A program made the position numbers and the translations under genes. 64,000 nucleotides of DNA, taken from positions 1,364,001 to 1,428,000 of the forward strand of contig CP047880.1 in assembly GCA_009911715.1 (NCBI GenBank), written 5' to 3'. This DNA is from Methanomassiliicoccaceae archaeon DOK. GTDB taxonomy: Archaea > Thermoplasmatota > Thermoplasmata > Methanomassiliicoccales > Methanomethylophilaceae. Position 1 is the stretch's first letter, and every line of letters begins with the position of its first letter. Positions 8,815 through 16,946 of this stretch are shown one piece after another. Under the pieces are notes generated by a model. It was not told the origin of the DNA and did not search any database. It was given only the letters and a program-made list of their open reading frames with translations.

Positions 8815-11424
8815 TCAGAGCTCGATCAGGATCAGCACGTTTCCGACCTGGATGGTCTCGACCGCCTTACCGTCCAGCATGAGGCGCTTGTCCAGCTCGA
8901 AGAACTCGGCTCCGACGGAGACCTTCTCCCCGTCGATGTCGATCTCGACCGCACCGTCAGCCAGAGCCGCGGCGGCGTCCGCGGGTGCCATGGCGGCGAC
9001 GGCGGACACGATGGCCTTGGCCTGGGCCTTGAACGCGGGTCCGAGCTTGGCATGGACCGGCTTGACCCCGACGACCTCCTCGGTCAGCTGTGCCTCGGGG
9101 GCGATGACGACCTCCTTGGCCTTCGTGGTCTCGGCGATGTCGTCCTTGGTGGACCCCAGCATCTCCGCGTCGGCTCCGACCAGCTCGATCATCGCCATCT
9201 CGGCGTTGAGCGGGACCTTCTTCTCGGATTTCCAGGCGCGGACGGCGGCGAGGACGTCGGACAGGAGCTCCCCTGCCCTCTCGGCCTCCTCGTCCTCGAG
9301 GACGGGCTCGGGCCATGATGTGAGATGGATGCTCCTGTTCCCGTCGATGGCCTTGAACCTCTCCTGGTAGACGTCCTCGGTCACGTGGGGCATGAACGGG
9401 GCGAGCATCTTCAGGCTGCCGAGGAACACGGTGTACAGGGTCCACCTGACGGCGTCGTCGCTCCTTCCCTTGACCATCTCGATGTAGTTGTCGGCGAGCT
9501 CGTGCCAGATGAATCCCTCGACCTCCTTCATGGCCTTGTCGAACTGGTAGACCTCGAAGTAGTCTGTGACGGCCCTGACGGTCCTGGAGTACTTGGAGAG
9601 GATCCACCTGTCGGAGGTCCTCAGCTGGGGCATGTCGGCGGGCACGTTCTCGAAGAACCTCCCGACGAACTGGCCGATGTTGAACACCTTGTTGCACAGC
9701 TTCCTGCCGCGGACGACGTCCTTCTCCCTGAAGGCGTGGTCGATTCCGAGGGAGCAGGTGGCCGCGTAGTACCTGAGCGCGTCGGCGCCGTAGTTCTCGA
9801 GGATCGGTATGGGGTCGATGACGTTCCCGATGGACGAGTGCATGGGGGTGCCGTCGGGGGCCATGATGAACCCGTGGATCATGATGTTCTCCCAGGGGAT
9901 CGAATGCTCGATCTGCTCCGCCCTGAGGATGGAGTAGAACGCCCAGGTCCTGATGATGTCGTGGGACTGGGGCCTCAGGGACATGGGGAACAGCTTCTTG
10001 TGGAGCTCGGGGTCCCTCTCCCAGAACGTGTTGTACAGAGACGATCCGGAGGAGTCCATCCAGGTGTCGAAGACGTCGGTGCATCCGACCAGCTTGCCTC
10101 CGCACACGGGGCACTTGTCGACCGGGGGCGCGTCGAGGGTGGGGTCGCAGTAGCACATCTCCTTGGTGGCGCAGACGGCGTGGCCGCACTTCTCGCACTC
10201 CCAGACGGGGATGGGCGTGGCGAAGATCCTCTGCCTGCTCAGGACCCAGTCCCACTCGAGGGAGTTGGTCCAGTCCTCGAGCCTGATCCTCATGAACTCG
10301 GGGAACCAGTTGATCTCCTTCGCCCTCTGCAGGATGACGTCCTTGAAGTCGGTGGTCTTGAGGAACCACTGGGGGACCTGCAGGTACTCGATGGGCGTGT
10401 GGCACCTCCAGCAGATGGAGACCTGCTGGGGGTTGTCCTCCTGCTTGACGAGGATGCCCTGGTCCTTCAGGTCCTGGATCGCCGCCTCCCTGGCCTCGAG
10501 GACGGGCATGCCGGCGTACTTCCCGGCGAGCTCGGTCATCCTGCCGCGCTCGTCGATGCCCTTCTCCATCTCGAAGTGGTACTTCATGACCCACTCGAGG
10601 TCGTCCTTGTCCCCGATGGTGCATATCATGACAGTTCCGGTACCGTAGTCCATCTGGACCTTGGGGTCGGCGATGACCTTGACCCTCTTGCCGAAGAGGG
10701 GCGCGATGAGGGTCTTGCCCACGAGCCCGGCCTTCTCCTTGTCGTCCGGGTGGACGGCGACCGCCTTGCATGTGCAGAGCAGCTCCGGCCTGGTGGTGGC
10801 GATGAGGACGTATCCGTCCTCGCCCTCGATCTGGAACTTGATGTAGTTGAGCTTGTTGACGTTGTCCCTGTACTCGACCTCCGCGTCGGCGAGGGCGGTC
10901 ATGCACCCAGGGCACCAGTTGACGGGGAAGTTCGCCTTGTAGACGAGGCCCCTGTTGAACAGCTCCACGAACGAGAGCTGGGTGATCCTCCTGTAGTAGG
11001 GGGCGTCGGTCTGGTAGTAGATGCTGGGGTCCATGCTCTCCCCCAGGATCTCGAAGTGGTGGGTCATCTCCTCGATGAACCCGTTGGCGTACTCCTCGCA
11101 GAGCCTCCTGTACTCCTGCCTGGGCGTGTCCAGCTTCGTGATGCCGTGCTTCTTCTCGACCTTGACCTCGATCGGCGTCCCGTTGACGTCGAAGCAGAGG
11201 GGGAAGAACACGTTGTACCCGCGCATCCTCTTGTAGCGGGCCGCGAAGTCGATGAGGGAGTACCCGGTGGCGTGCCCCAGGTGGAGCGATCCGGACGTGT
11301 ACCTCGGCGGGTTGTCGATGCTGAAGACTGGCTTGTCGGATTTGGGGTCGAAGCGGTAGATCTCCTCCTTCTTCCACATCTCCTCCCAGCGTTTCTCGAT
11401 GGATGAAGAGTCGTACTGTGCCAT
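8815..11424 (-). CDS. valS: Valyl-tRNA synthetase
   Basis: This 869-aa class I aminoacyl-tRNA synthetase attaches valine to tRNA-Val. The nucleotide-binding HLGH signature is in SGSLHLGHATGYS (about residue 45). The CP1 editing domain and two Cys-rich zinc-like sites follow: WCPGCMTALAD near 170, then CEKCGH with CPVCGGK near 420-450. The anticodon-binding alpha-helical domain is C-terminal. The KMSKS-position segment reads TPMHSSIGNVIDP (about 535), lacking both lysines. Length suits archaeal ValRS. The start ATG follows an AT-rich promoter shared divergently with the next gene. Confidence 0.95.
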   Translation of the reverse strand: MAQYDSSSIEKRWEEMWKKEEIYRFDPKSDKPVFSIDNPPRYTSGSLHLGHATGYSLIDFAARYKRMRGYNVFFPLCFDVNGTPIEVKVEKKHGITKLDTPRQEYRRLCEEYANGFIEEMTHHFEILGESMDPSIYYQTDAPYYRRITQLSFVELFNRGLVYKANFPVNWCPGCMTALADAEVEYRDNVNKLNYIKFQIEGEDGYVLIATTRPELLCTCKAVAVHPDDKEKAGLVGKTLIAPLFGKRVKVIADPKVQMDYGTGTVMICTIGDKDDLEWVMKYHFEMEKGIDERGRMTELAGKYAGMPVLEAREAAIQDLKDQGILVKQEDNPQQVSICWRCHTPIEYLQVPQWFLKTTDFKDVILQRAKEINWFPEFMRIRLEDWTNSLEWDWVLSRQRIFATPIPVWECEKCGHAVCATKEMCYCDPTLDAPPVDKCPVCGGKLVGCTDVFDTWMDSSGSSLYNTFWERDPELHKKLFPMSLRPQSHDIIRTWAFYSILRAEQIEHSIPWENIMIHGFIMAPDGTPMHSSIGNVIDPIPILENYGADALRYYAATCSLGIDHAFREKDVVRGRKLCNKVFNIGQFVGRFFENVPADMPQLRTSDRWILSKYSRTVRAVTDYFEVYQFDKAMKEVEGFIWHELADNYIEMVKGRSDDAVRWTLYTVFLGSLKMLAPFMPHVTEDVYQERFKAIDGNRSIHLTSWPEPVLEDEEAERAGELLSDVLAAVRAWKSEKKVPLNAEMAMIELVGADAEMLGSTKDDIAETTKAKEVVIAPEAQLTEEVVGVKPVHAKLGPAFKAQAKAIVSAVAAMAPADAAAALADGAVEIDIDGEKVSVGAEFFELDKRLMLDGKAVETIQVGNVLILIEL

Positions 11425-11536
11425 GGCTAACGGGACTGCGTAGTCGGGATTACTATAAAATTTATGCGCGCGCGTGAGTTTCCGAGGACAACGCTATAAC
11501 GGAGTTCCGCATAGCGCCCTCCGCAGGGGTGACGAA

Positions 11537-12358
11537 ATGGCCGTACCGCTTCACATCATCAGGCTCACCATGGAGATAGACAAGGGCAACCGCCAGGCGT
11601 ACGACCAGCTCAAGGCCCTGGCCAGGACCAACGAGGACGCCAGGCGCGTCCTGAGGACCGTTAAGGAACCGCCGAAGCCCGCCAAGCCCCCTGTGAAGAC
11701 CGCGCCCGTAAGCAGGCCCGACACCCCCGAGCAGACCGCCGAGAAGGCTAAGGCGGGGGACGCGGCGTCCATCGCGCAGCTCAGGAAGAAGGCCGAGTAC
11801 GAGGACATCAAGGCCCAGAACGCACTGGGTCTGGCACTTCTCAGGACCGACCCCGACGAGGCCAGGAAGTGGCTCATCCGCTCGGCCAAGATGCCCGAGT
11901 CCGTGGAGGCGCTGAGGCGCATGGCGGCCTCCGGAGACGCCGAGGCTAAGAAGTGGCTGGACGCCCAGGGGAAGCCCGCCGAGCCGAAGAGGAAGCCTAT
12001 CGCCCAGGAGATGCCCAAGAGGGACGAGCTCGGATACTACAAGCCGCCGACCAAGCACAGCAAGCCCAGGATCGGCGACGTCTTCAGGCTGAACGACGCC
12101 ATCCTCAACACCGGCCAGAAGAACAGCATGGTTCTGATCAAGGAGATGAAGGGCGACTTCGTCACTGCCTGGACGGTCACCCGCGAGCCGGGGAGGCACA
12201 AGGCCGTGAAGCTCATCGACCCATCCCTGGCAGGGTTCGCCAGCGCCCAGGTCTACGTGCTCACCGACACGGACAGGGTGCTCAGGAAGGACAGCCTCGC
12301 CGAGTACAGGGGCAGCCTCGGACCCAGGGACATCGCGCAGTTCAGGCTCTCGCACTGA
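11537..12358 (+). CDS. Sel1/TPR-like protein with a basic C-terminal domain
   Basis: This is a 273-aa soluble protein. Residues about 10-45 and 75-140 are helical repeats of Sel1/TPR type (AQNALGLALLRTDPDEARKW, then SVEALRRMAASGDAEAKKW). A Pro/Lys linker precedes a C-terminal beta-rich region (GDVFRLNDAILNTGQ..., VYVLTDTDRVLRKDSL) that I cannot assign. The start ATG 11537 is chosen because AGGGGTGA lies 4 nt before it; an upstream in-frame ATG at 11474 has no SD. It is divergent from valS. The role is probably protein-protein interaction; partner unknown. Confidence 0.75.
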   Translation: MAVPLHIIRLTMEIDKGNRQAYDQLKALARTNEDARRVLRTVKEPPKPAKPPVKTAPVSRPDTPEQTAEKAKAGDAASIAQLRKKAEYEDIKAQNALGLALLRTDPDEARKWLIRSAKMPESVEALRRMAASGDAEAKKWLDAQGKPAEPKRKPIAQEMPKRDELGYYKPPTKHSKPRIGDVFRLNDAILNTGQKNSMVLIKEMKGDFVTAWTVTREPGRHKAVKLIDPSLAGFASAQVYVLTDTDRVLRKDSLAEYRGSLGPRDIAQFRLSH

Positions 12359-12510
12359 CGGTCTGGCTCTTATCCAAAAAGCCCATTCCGCAGCTGTCGA
12401 CATGGATCGTGTCCGCCTCCGGCTCCCATGGCCTGCAACCCGGAAACGGGTCCTGACGGGAACCGTCCGTCAAACATCCCTACGAGATCCGACGGCCGTC
12501 ATCCGCCTCT

Positions 12511-12529
12511 AAGGTCCCTTCGGGACCTT
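12511..12529 (+). terminator. Hairpin upstream of the MMPL gene
   Basis: AAGGTCCC, loop TTC, GGGACCTT, followed by GTAAATTTT. This is an 8-bp perfect stem with a T-rich tail at the end of the 240-nt gap after the Sel1-like gene. The gap otherwise holds only short GC hairpins (for example around 12440-12470) and no recognisable gene. Confidence 0.55.
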
Positions 12530-12598
12530 GTAAATTTTGACCGCCAATCATGTTGCTTCTTTTGAACCTTTTTTATACAGCATGTTGTTCGTTGGCTC

Positions 12599-15307
12599 AT
12601 GGCATACGACAGACTCGCCGATGCCATCATCAAACACGCCAAGCTCATCCTGGTCGCCTGGATCGTCATCCTCCTGGTTGCCGCGGTTCCGGCCATCAAC
12701 GCCTTCAGCAACATGAGCTACGACATGAATGAGATGGGCATCGATGAATCGGAATCGATGAAGGGCCTCGAGATCATCGGGACCTACTTCCCCTCGTCGG
12801 ACGCCGACGCCTCGGCATTGCCGATGCTGGTTGTCGGGTATGATGACGCGGAGGAGCACGACCAGGCCCTCGCGATAGTCTCCGCTCTCCAGGAGAAGCG
12901 GGGCGAGTTCTTCGTCTACACCGACGAGGACGGAACGATCCACGAAAAGATATCGTCCATCAGCGCGATGATGGACACCGGCGTCACGAACGATCCGGAG
13001 ACGGGCGAAGAGACCATCGTCCCCGGGATCCTGGTCCTCTCGCTCTCCTACAGCAGCGACTGGACAGGCAACGTTATCGACGACACCCCCGTCCTGAGGG
13101 ACCAGATCGCAGCCGCGCTCGCCGACTACGAGACTGAGAACAACACCGAGTTCACCCTCTCGACCTACCTCACAGGCAACCCCGCCGTGTCCTACGACAT
13201 GGAGAACGGTGCCATGGAGGACATCTCCCACATCGACATCTTCACCGTCCTCATGATCCTCATCCTGGTCGGACTGTTCTTCAGGTCCTTCATCACGTCG
13301 GCCATGCCGCCCGTGACCATGGGTGTGGCGTTCGCCGTCACCATGGGTCTGATTTACGGCCTGATGTACTTCATGGACATCTTCTTCATCACCGAGATCA
13401 TGCTGCTCGTCTCCATGATGGGTGCCGGATGCGACTACTGCATCTTCATCCTGGCCCGTTACAGGGAGGAGAGGCGCGACGGCAAGGACCACCACGCGGC
13501 ACTCCACAGCGCCATCAAGTGGGCCGGGGAGTCCATCACCATCTCCGGAGCCTCCGTCATCATCGGGTTCGGAGCCATGTCGATCTGCTCGTTCAGCATG
13601 ATCTCCACCATGGGAATCTGTCTCGCCCTGGGCATCATCATCGCCCTGCTGGCCGCGCTCACGTTCATACCCTCGCTCCTCGAGGTCGTCGGGGACAGGA
13701 TCTTCTGGCCCACCAAGATGAAGGAGTACGAGGAGGGCGGCAAGGCCACCAGGGGCTGGTTCGCCTGGAGCTCCAGGGTCGGCCACAAGTACTTCGACAT
13801 CTCATCCAAGTTCACACTGAAACACGCCAAGGCGATCGCCATCGTCGCGGTGCTCGTCACCGTCCCGGCGGCGTACGTCGCACTCGAATCGGACACATCG
13901 TACGACATGACGAGCTCCCTGATGACCGGGGACTCGGAGAAGGGAATGGACCTCATCGGGGAGTACGCCGACCAGGGCATGATCTACCCCAACTACGTGC
14001 TCCTCGAGTACGACGAGCCCGTTGCCACCGTCGATATAGCGTACGACATCACAGGTCAGCCAGCAGGATACACCCTGACATGGAATGATAACTGGCTGAA
14101 TAACCAGAAGCAAGCCCTCCAGGAGATGTCGTCCAAGTTCCAGGAAGACGAGAACATTACTAGCGTCCTGACTCCATACGAATGGAGCGACGTGATTGCC
14201 GCTTCTGGACAGAATGTAGACATCTCGATGTCGGATCTAATCGCTTTAGCGTCCACTGACCCCATGGCTGCCCTGTCGTATCTGAACGCAGCACAGGCAG
14301 TCGTTGATTACGCTCAGCAGAACGCTTACGCGACAGTCGCAATTGTATTAGAGAACATGTTCCCCGCCATGGTTCAGGAATATCGCGCGAACCTTGAGGC
14401 TATGCTCGCCATGTCTGGTAGCGATATCACGATTCCCGAGTTCCTGAAGGATCCTATCGCTACTTTCATGCTTGTGACATCTGGCGGTGCGAGCATCGAT
14501 TACATTGTGAACTCGAACCTTGGCTACATCGGAGGCGACTTTGCCAACTCGGAAACTGGCACCGGAAACGTCACGTACGTGAAAGTATCCGCATCCACCC
14601 ACGAAGCCGCCATGTCTCAGAGATCCATGGATTCCATCGCATACATGCAGAATGTCGTTAACGATGTCACCGGATCCATGGTTGGGGTCACAGCGACCTG
14701 GGTCACTGGAACCGCCGTCGTCATGTACGACATCTCCGAGATCATCTCCGGCGAGTTCACGCAGATCGAGATCCTCGTGGTCATCCTGATCATCATCCTG
14801 CTGTTCTTCGTGATGCGCTCGTACACCATCCCGCTCAGGTCGGTCGCGACCATCCTGATGAGCATATGCTGGACGCTGGCAGCCACGCACCTGATCTTCG
14901 GAGACGAGGTCACCTGGCTGATTCCGCTCATCCTGCTTGTGATCTGTCTAGGACTCGGAATGGACTACGACATCCTGCTCACGACGAGGATCAAGGAGAA
15001 CGTCAGGGCGCACGGCATGTCCAACGACGAGGCCATCCACCACGCGGTGGTCCACTCCGGATCGGTCATCACCATCTGCGGACTGATCATGGGAGGGGCG
15101 TTCGGAACCCTGATGCTGTCCTCCATGGGCATGCTCCAGCAGTTCGGGTTCGCCCTCTGCTTCGCCATCCTGTGCGACGCGCTGATCGTCAGGACGTACA
15201 TCGTCCCGGCCGTGATGCACCTGCTCGGCGACTGGAACTGGAAGGGACCCAGGTTCCTCATGACGAAGGCCGAGAGGGAGCAGCTGGACCAGAAGAAGTC
15301 CGAGTGA
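12599..15307 (+). CDS. MMPL/RND-family transporter
   Basis: This 902-aa integral membrane exporter belongs to the MMPL/HAE3 branch of the RND superfamily. It has two repeats of one TM helix, a large extracellular loop and five TM helices. TM1 is LILVAWIVILLVAAV; cluster one is around 205-375 with GAGCDYCIFILARY; TM7 is around 412-430; cluster two is 715-885 with GLGMDYDILLTTRIKE. The paired Asp-Tyr motifs are the proton-relay region. Substrates in this family are lipids, drugs or hopanoids; here unknown. A TATA (TTTTATAC at 12571-12578) lies about 26 nt before the ATG, so the mRNA is leaderless. Codon usage shifts in about 14085-14640. Confidence 0.92.
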   Translation: MAYDRLADAIIKHAKLILVAWIVILLVAAVPAINAFSNMSYDMNEMGIDESESMKGLEIIGTYFPSSDADASALPMLVVGYDDAEEHDQALAIVSALQEKRGEFFVYTDEDGTIHEKISSISAMMDTGVTNDPETGEETIVPGILVLSLSYSSDWTGNVIDDTPVLRDQIAAALADYETENNTEFTLSTYLTGNPAVSYDMENGAMEDISHIDIFTVLMILILVGLFFRSFITSAMPPVTMGVAFAVTMGLIYGLMYFMDIFFITEIMLLVSMMGAGCDYCIFILARYREERRDGKDHHAALHSAIKWAGESITISGASVIIGFGAMSICSFSMISTMGICLALGIIIALLAALTFIPSLLEVVGDRIFWPTKMKEYEEGGKATRGWFAWSSRVGHKYFDISSKFTLKHAKAIAIVAVLVTVPAAYVALESDTSYDMTSSLMTGDSEKGMDLIGEYADQGMIYPNYVLLEYDEPVATVDIAYDITGQPAGYTLTWNDNWLNNQKQALQEMSSKFQEDENITSVLTPYEWSDVIAASGQNVDISMSDLIALASTDPMAALSYLNAAQAVVDYAQQNAYATVAIVLENMFPAMVQEYRANLEAMLAMSGSDITIPEFLKDPIATFMLVTSGGASIDYIVNSNLGYIGGDFANSETGTGNVTYVKVSASTHEAAMSQRSMDSIAYMQNVVNDVTGSMVGVTATWVTGTAVVMYDISEIISGEFTQIEILVVILIIILLFFVMRSYTIPLRSVATILMSICWTLAATHLIFGDEVTWLIPLILLVICLGLGMDYDILLTTRIKENVRAHGMSNDEAIHHAVVHSGSVITICGLIMGGAFGTLMLSSMGMLQQFGFALCFAILCDALIVRTYIVPAVMHLLGDWNWKGPRFLMTKAEREQLDQKKSE

Positions 15308-15325
15308 TCTCCGGAACCTTTCAAA

Positions 15326-15344
15326 GAGGGGCTCGAGGCCCCTC
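15326..15344 (+). terminator. Terminator after the MMPL gene
   Basis: GAGGGGC, loop TCGAG, GCCCCTC, then ACCTTTCCTTTTCG. This is a 7-bp GC stem with a T-rich tail 18 nt after the stop codon. Confidence 0.65.
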
Positions 15345-15409
15345 ACCTTTCCTTTTCGTATCGATTTCCGCCTGCTGCATCCTACGTGTAATAATAGTTT
15401 CCAACTTAG

Positions 15410-15452
15410 AACATTATCAGATTGATAACGTTATATATGGGATAACATTATC
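15410..15452 (+). promoter_or_regulatory. Promoter and operator of the first ArsR-like regulator
   Basis: An inverted repeat AACATTATCA / GAT / TGATAACGTT (15410-15432, 9 of 10 arm positions match) abuts the TATA box TTATATAT (15431-15438). A second near-palindrome, GATAACATTATC (15441-15452), lies between TATA and the ATG at 15461. The TATA-to-ATG distance of about 26 nt implies a leaderless mRNA. Occupancy of either site would block transcription, so autorepression by the encoded regulator is the simplest reading. Confidence 0.65.
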
Positions 15453-15460
15453 ACCCTGAC

Positions 15461-16015
15461 ATGGTGGTGGAGCTTGAGTCCGTCATGGAGTGTCTGGGCA
15501 ACCCGCTCAAGGCCAGGGTCATGATCATGATCAAGGAGCATGGGCCGTTGACCCCCAAGCAGATGCTGTCGTACGACTCCAAGATACCTCAGGCGTCTCT
15601 GTACCGCGCGCTGAAGAGCATGGAGGAGAACCGTATCATCATCACAGTGTCCGAGACCAAGGTCAGGGCCGTGGTCGAGAAGTGCTACTCGCTGAACGAG
15701 GAGCTCAGAGGAAGGATCGACGAGATGGTGGCAAACAACAACGGTGACATCTACTTCAAGCTGTTCATGAGCTTCGCGTTCAACCTCCTAAGAACGTTCG
15801 AAGACTACACCAGGAACCAGAACATCGATCTCAAGAACGACGGGTCGGGGTTCTTCGCTGTCCCGGTGTACGCGACGACCGAGGAGCTGGAGGACATGTA
15901 CAGGAGGATCCTGGACATCATCCGTCCCGCTCAGGTACGCCAGAGCGCCGATCAGGATCTGCACACGCTCGCCTTCATCGCCACACCCCCCAATCGCACG
16001 AAGAGGGAGGCATAA
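15461..16015 (+). CDS. ArsR-like winged-helix transcriptional regulator
   Basis: This 184-aa regulator has an N-terminal winged helix (about 8-70: GNPLKARVMIMIKEHGPLTP, then the recognition helix IPQASLYRALKSMEENRI and wing IITVSETKVRAVVEK). An alpha-helical effector/dimerisation domain follows, ending LHTLAFIATPP. It lacks obvious Cys/His metal-site motifs. It is homologous over its full length to the amber-interrupted gene at 16347. It sits between an MMPL pump and an ABC exporter, so it is probably a drug- or lipid-responsive efflux repressor (inference). The promoter carries matching inverted repeats. A 74-aa gene follows after 3 nt. Confidence 0.85.
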   Translation: MVVELESVMECLGNPLKARVMIMIKEHGPLTPKQMLSYDSKIPQASLYRALKSMEENRIIITVSETKVRAVVEKCYSLNEELRGRIDEMVANNNGDIYFKLFMSFAFNLLRTFEDYTRNQNIDLKNDGSGFFAVPVYATTEELEDMYRRILDIIRPAQVRQSADQDLHTLAFIATPPNRTKREA

Positions 16016-16018
16016 ACA

Positions 16019-16243
16019 ATGGGACTAACTAACTTCCGCATAGTCAGACTCAGACGCAAGGACCTTGAGAAACTCAAGGAGACCGGTGAGAAGAGAGACA
16101 TCGAGGTCGTCGGCATGGTCTACGCAGACGAGGACGTGGACCCGGAACTGGTGAAGGCGACCATCTCCAGCACCAAGATCTATGGCTCGATCCTCGGCAG
16201 GGCCGACACCAGGGCCGCGCTGCTCAACGTGAGCGCAATCTGA
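16019..16243 (+). CDS. Orphan 74-aa protein coupled to the regulator
   Basis: This small soluble protein starts MGLTNFRIVRLRRKDLEKLK and ends RADTRAALLNVSAI. Its ATG lies 3 nt after the TAA of the regulator, so translation is probably coupled. It has no Cys, membrane segment or recognised domain. A basic N-terminus followed by a mixed alpha/beta pattern (IEVVGMVYADEDVDPELVKA) suggests a compact fold. It could modulate the regulator, but nothing in sequence proves it. Confidence 0.6.
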   Translation: MGLTNFRIVRLRRKDLEKLKETGEKRDIEVVGMVYADEDVDPELVKATISSTKIYGSILGRADTRAALLNVSAI

Positions 16244-16295
16244 CGGCGGGGCCATCCCCGCCCAATTCCCTTTCCAGAAACATTCCCTCAAAAGA

Positions 16296-16326
16296 AACGT
16301 TACCATTTTGGAAACATTCATATAAG
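16296..16326 (+). promoter_or_regulatory. Promoter and operator of the second regulator / ABC operon
   Basis: An inverted repeat AACGTTACCA / TTT / TGGAAACATT (16296-16318, 8 of 10 arm positions match) lies directly before the TATA TATAAG (16321-16326); a further half-site GAAACATT is at 16277-16284. The arms and the 3-nt spacer match the operator at 15410. ATG 16347 is about 24-26 nt from the TATA, so the mRNA is leaderless. Confidence 0.6.
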
Positions 16327-16346
16327 CGCGTGACGAACGCTCCGCC

Positions 16347-16946
16347 ATGACTCTGGAACTGGCGGAGATCCATGACTGCGTCGGGAATCCGCTGAAGCTC
16401 AGGATAATGATGCTCATCTCCCGGAACGGTCCGATGACGCCGAAGCAGATGCTGCAGGAGACCGGCGCGTCGCAGACCACTCTGTACAGGACGCTCAACT
16501 CGATGTAGAGCGATGGAATCCTCCGGATTGTGCAGGAGACGAAGGTCCGCGCAATGACGGAGAGGACGTACGACCTCTCCATCGACTTCAAGCACTTCGA
16601 CGTGGACCTGGTGAACAGCAACGACCTCGACGGATACTGCAGCATGTTCAGCTCCTTCTCCCTCGGACTCATCAGGGACTTCCAGGAGTACGCGGACGAC
16701 CCGGACGCGGACCTCGGCAGGGACAGCACCGGGTTCGCATCCGTGGGACTCTACATGACCGACGAGGAGGCCAAGGAGCTATCGTGGAAGATCGCCAAAC
16801 TTGTGGAGCCGTACCTGTCCCGCTCCTCGCCCGAACAGAGCCTCCACACGATGGCGTTCATACTGACCCCTCCGCAGAAGAGGGAAAGCGTGTCCGAGAG
16901 CGGCGCCAACACCCTCGGGGTGAGAATAACAGGAGTGAATGAATGA
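16347..16946 (+). CDS. ArsR-like regulator with an in-frame TAG (pyrrolysine candidate or pseudogene)
   Basis: This frame encodes a full-length paralogue of the 15461 regulator (200 codons). It begins MTLELAEIHDCVGNPLKLRI, has the recognition helix ASQTTLYRTLNSM, then TAG at 16506-16508 (codon 54), then SDGILRIVQETKVRAMTERT and a C-terminal domain ending LHTMAFILTPP. In the paralogue the aligned residue is Glu (GAG), one base from TAG. No frameshift or other lesion exists, the 3' part keeps coding character, and the end overlaps the ABC start by 4 nt (ATGA). Read-through as pyrrolysine, a recent nonsense mutation, or a sequencing error are all possible. Confidence 0.7.

Noticed and set aside
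9325-11406. Long open frame opposite valS
   Set aside because: Antisense to ValRS, which carries all expected motifs apart from the KMSKS variant.
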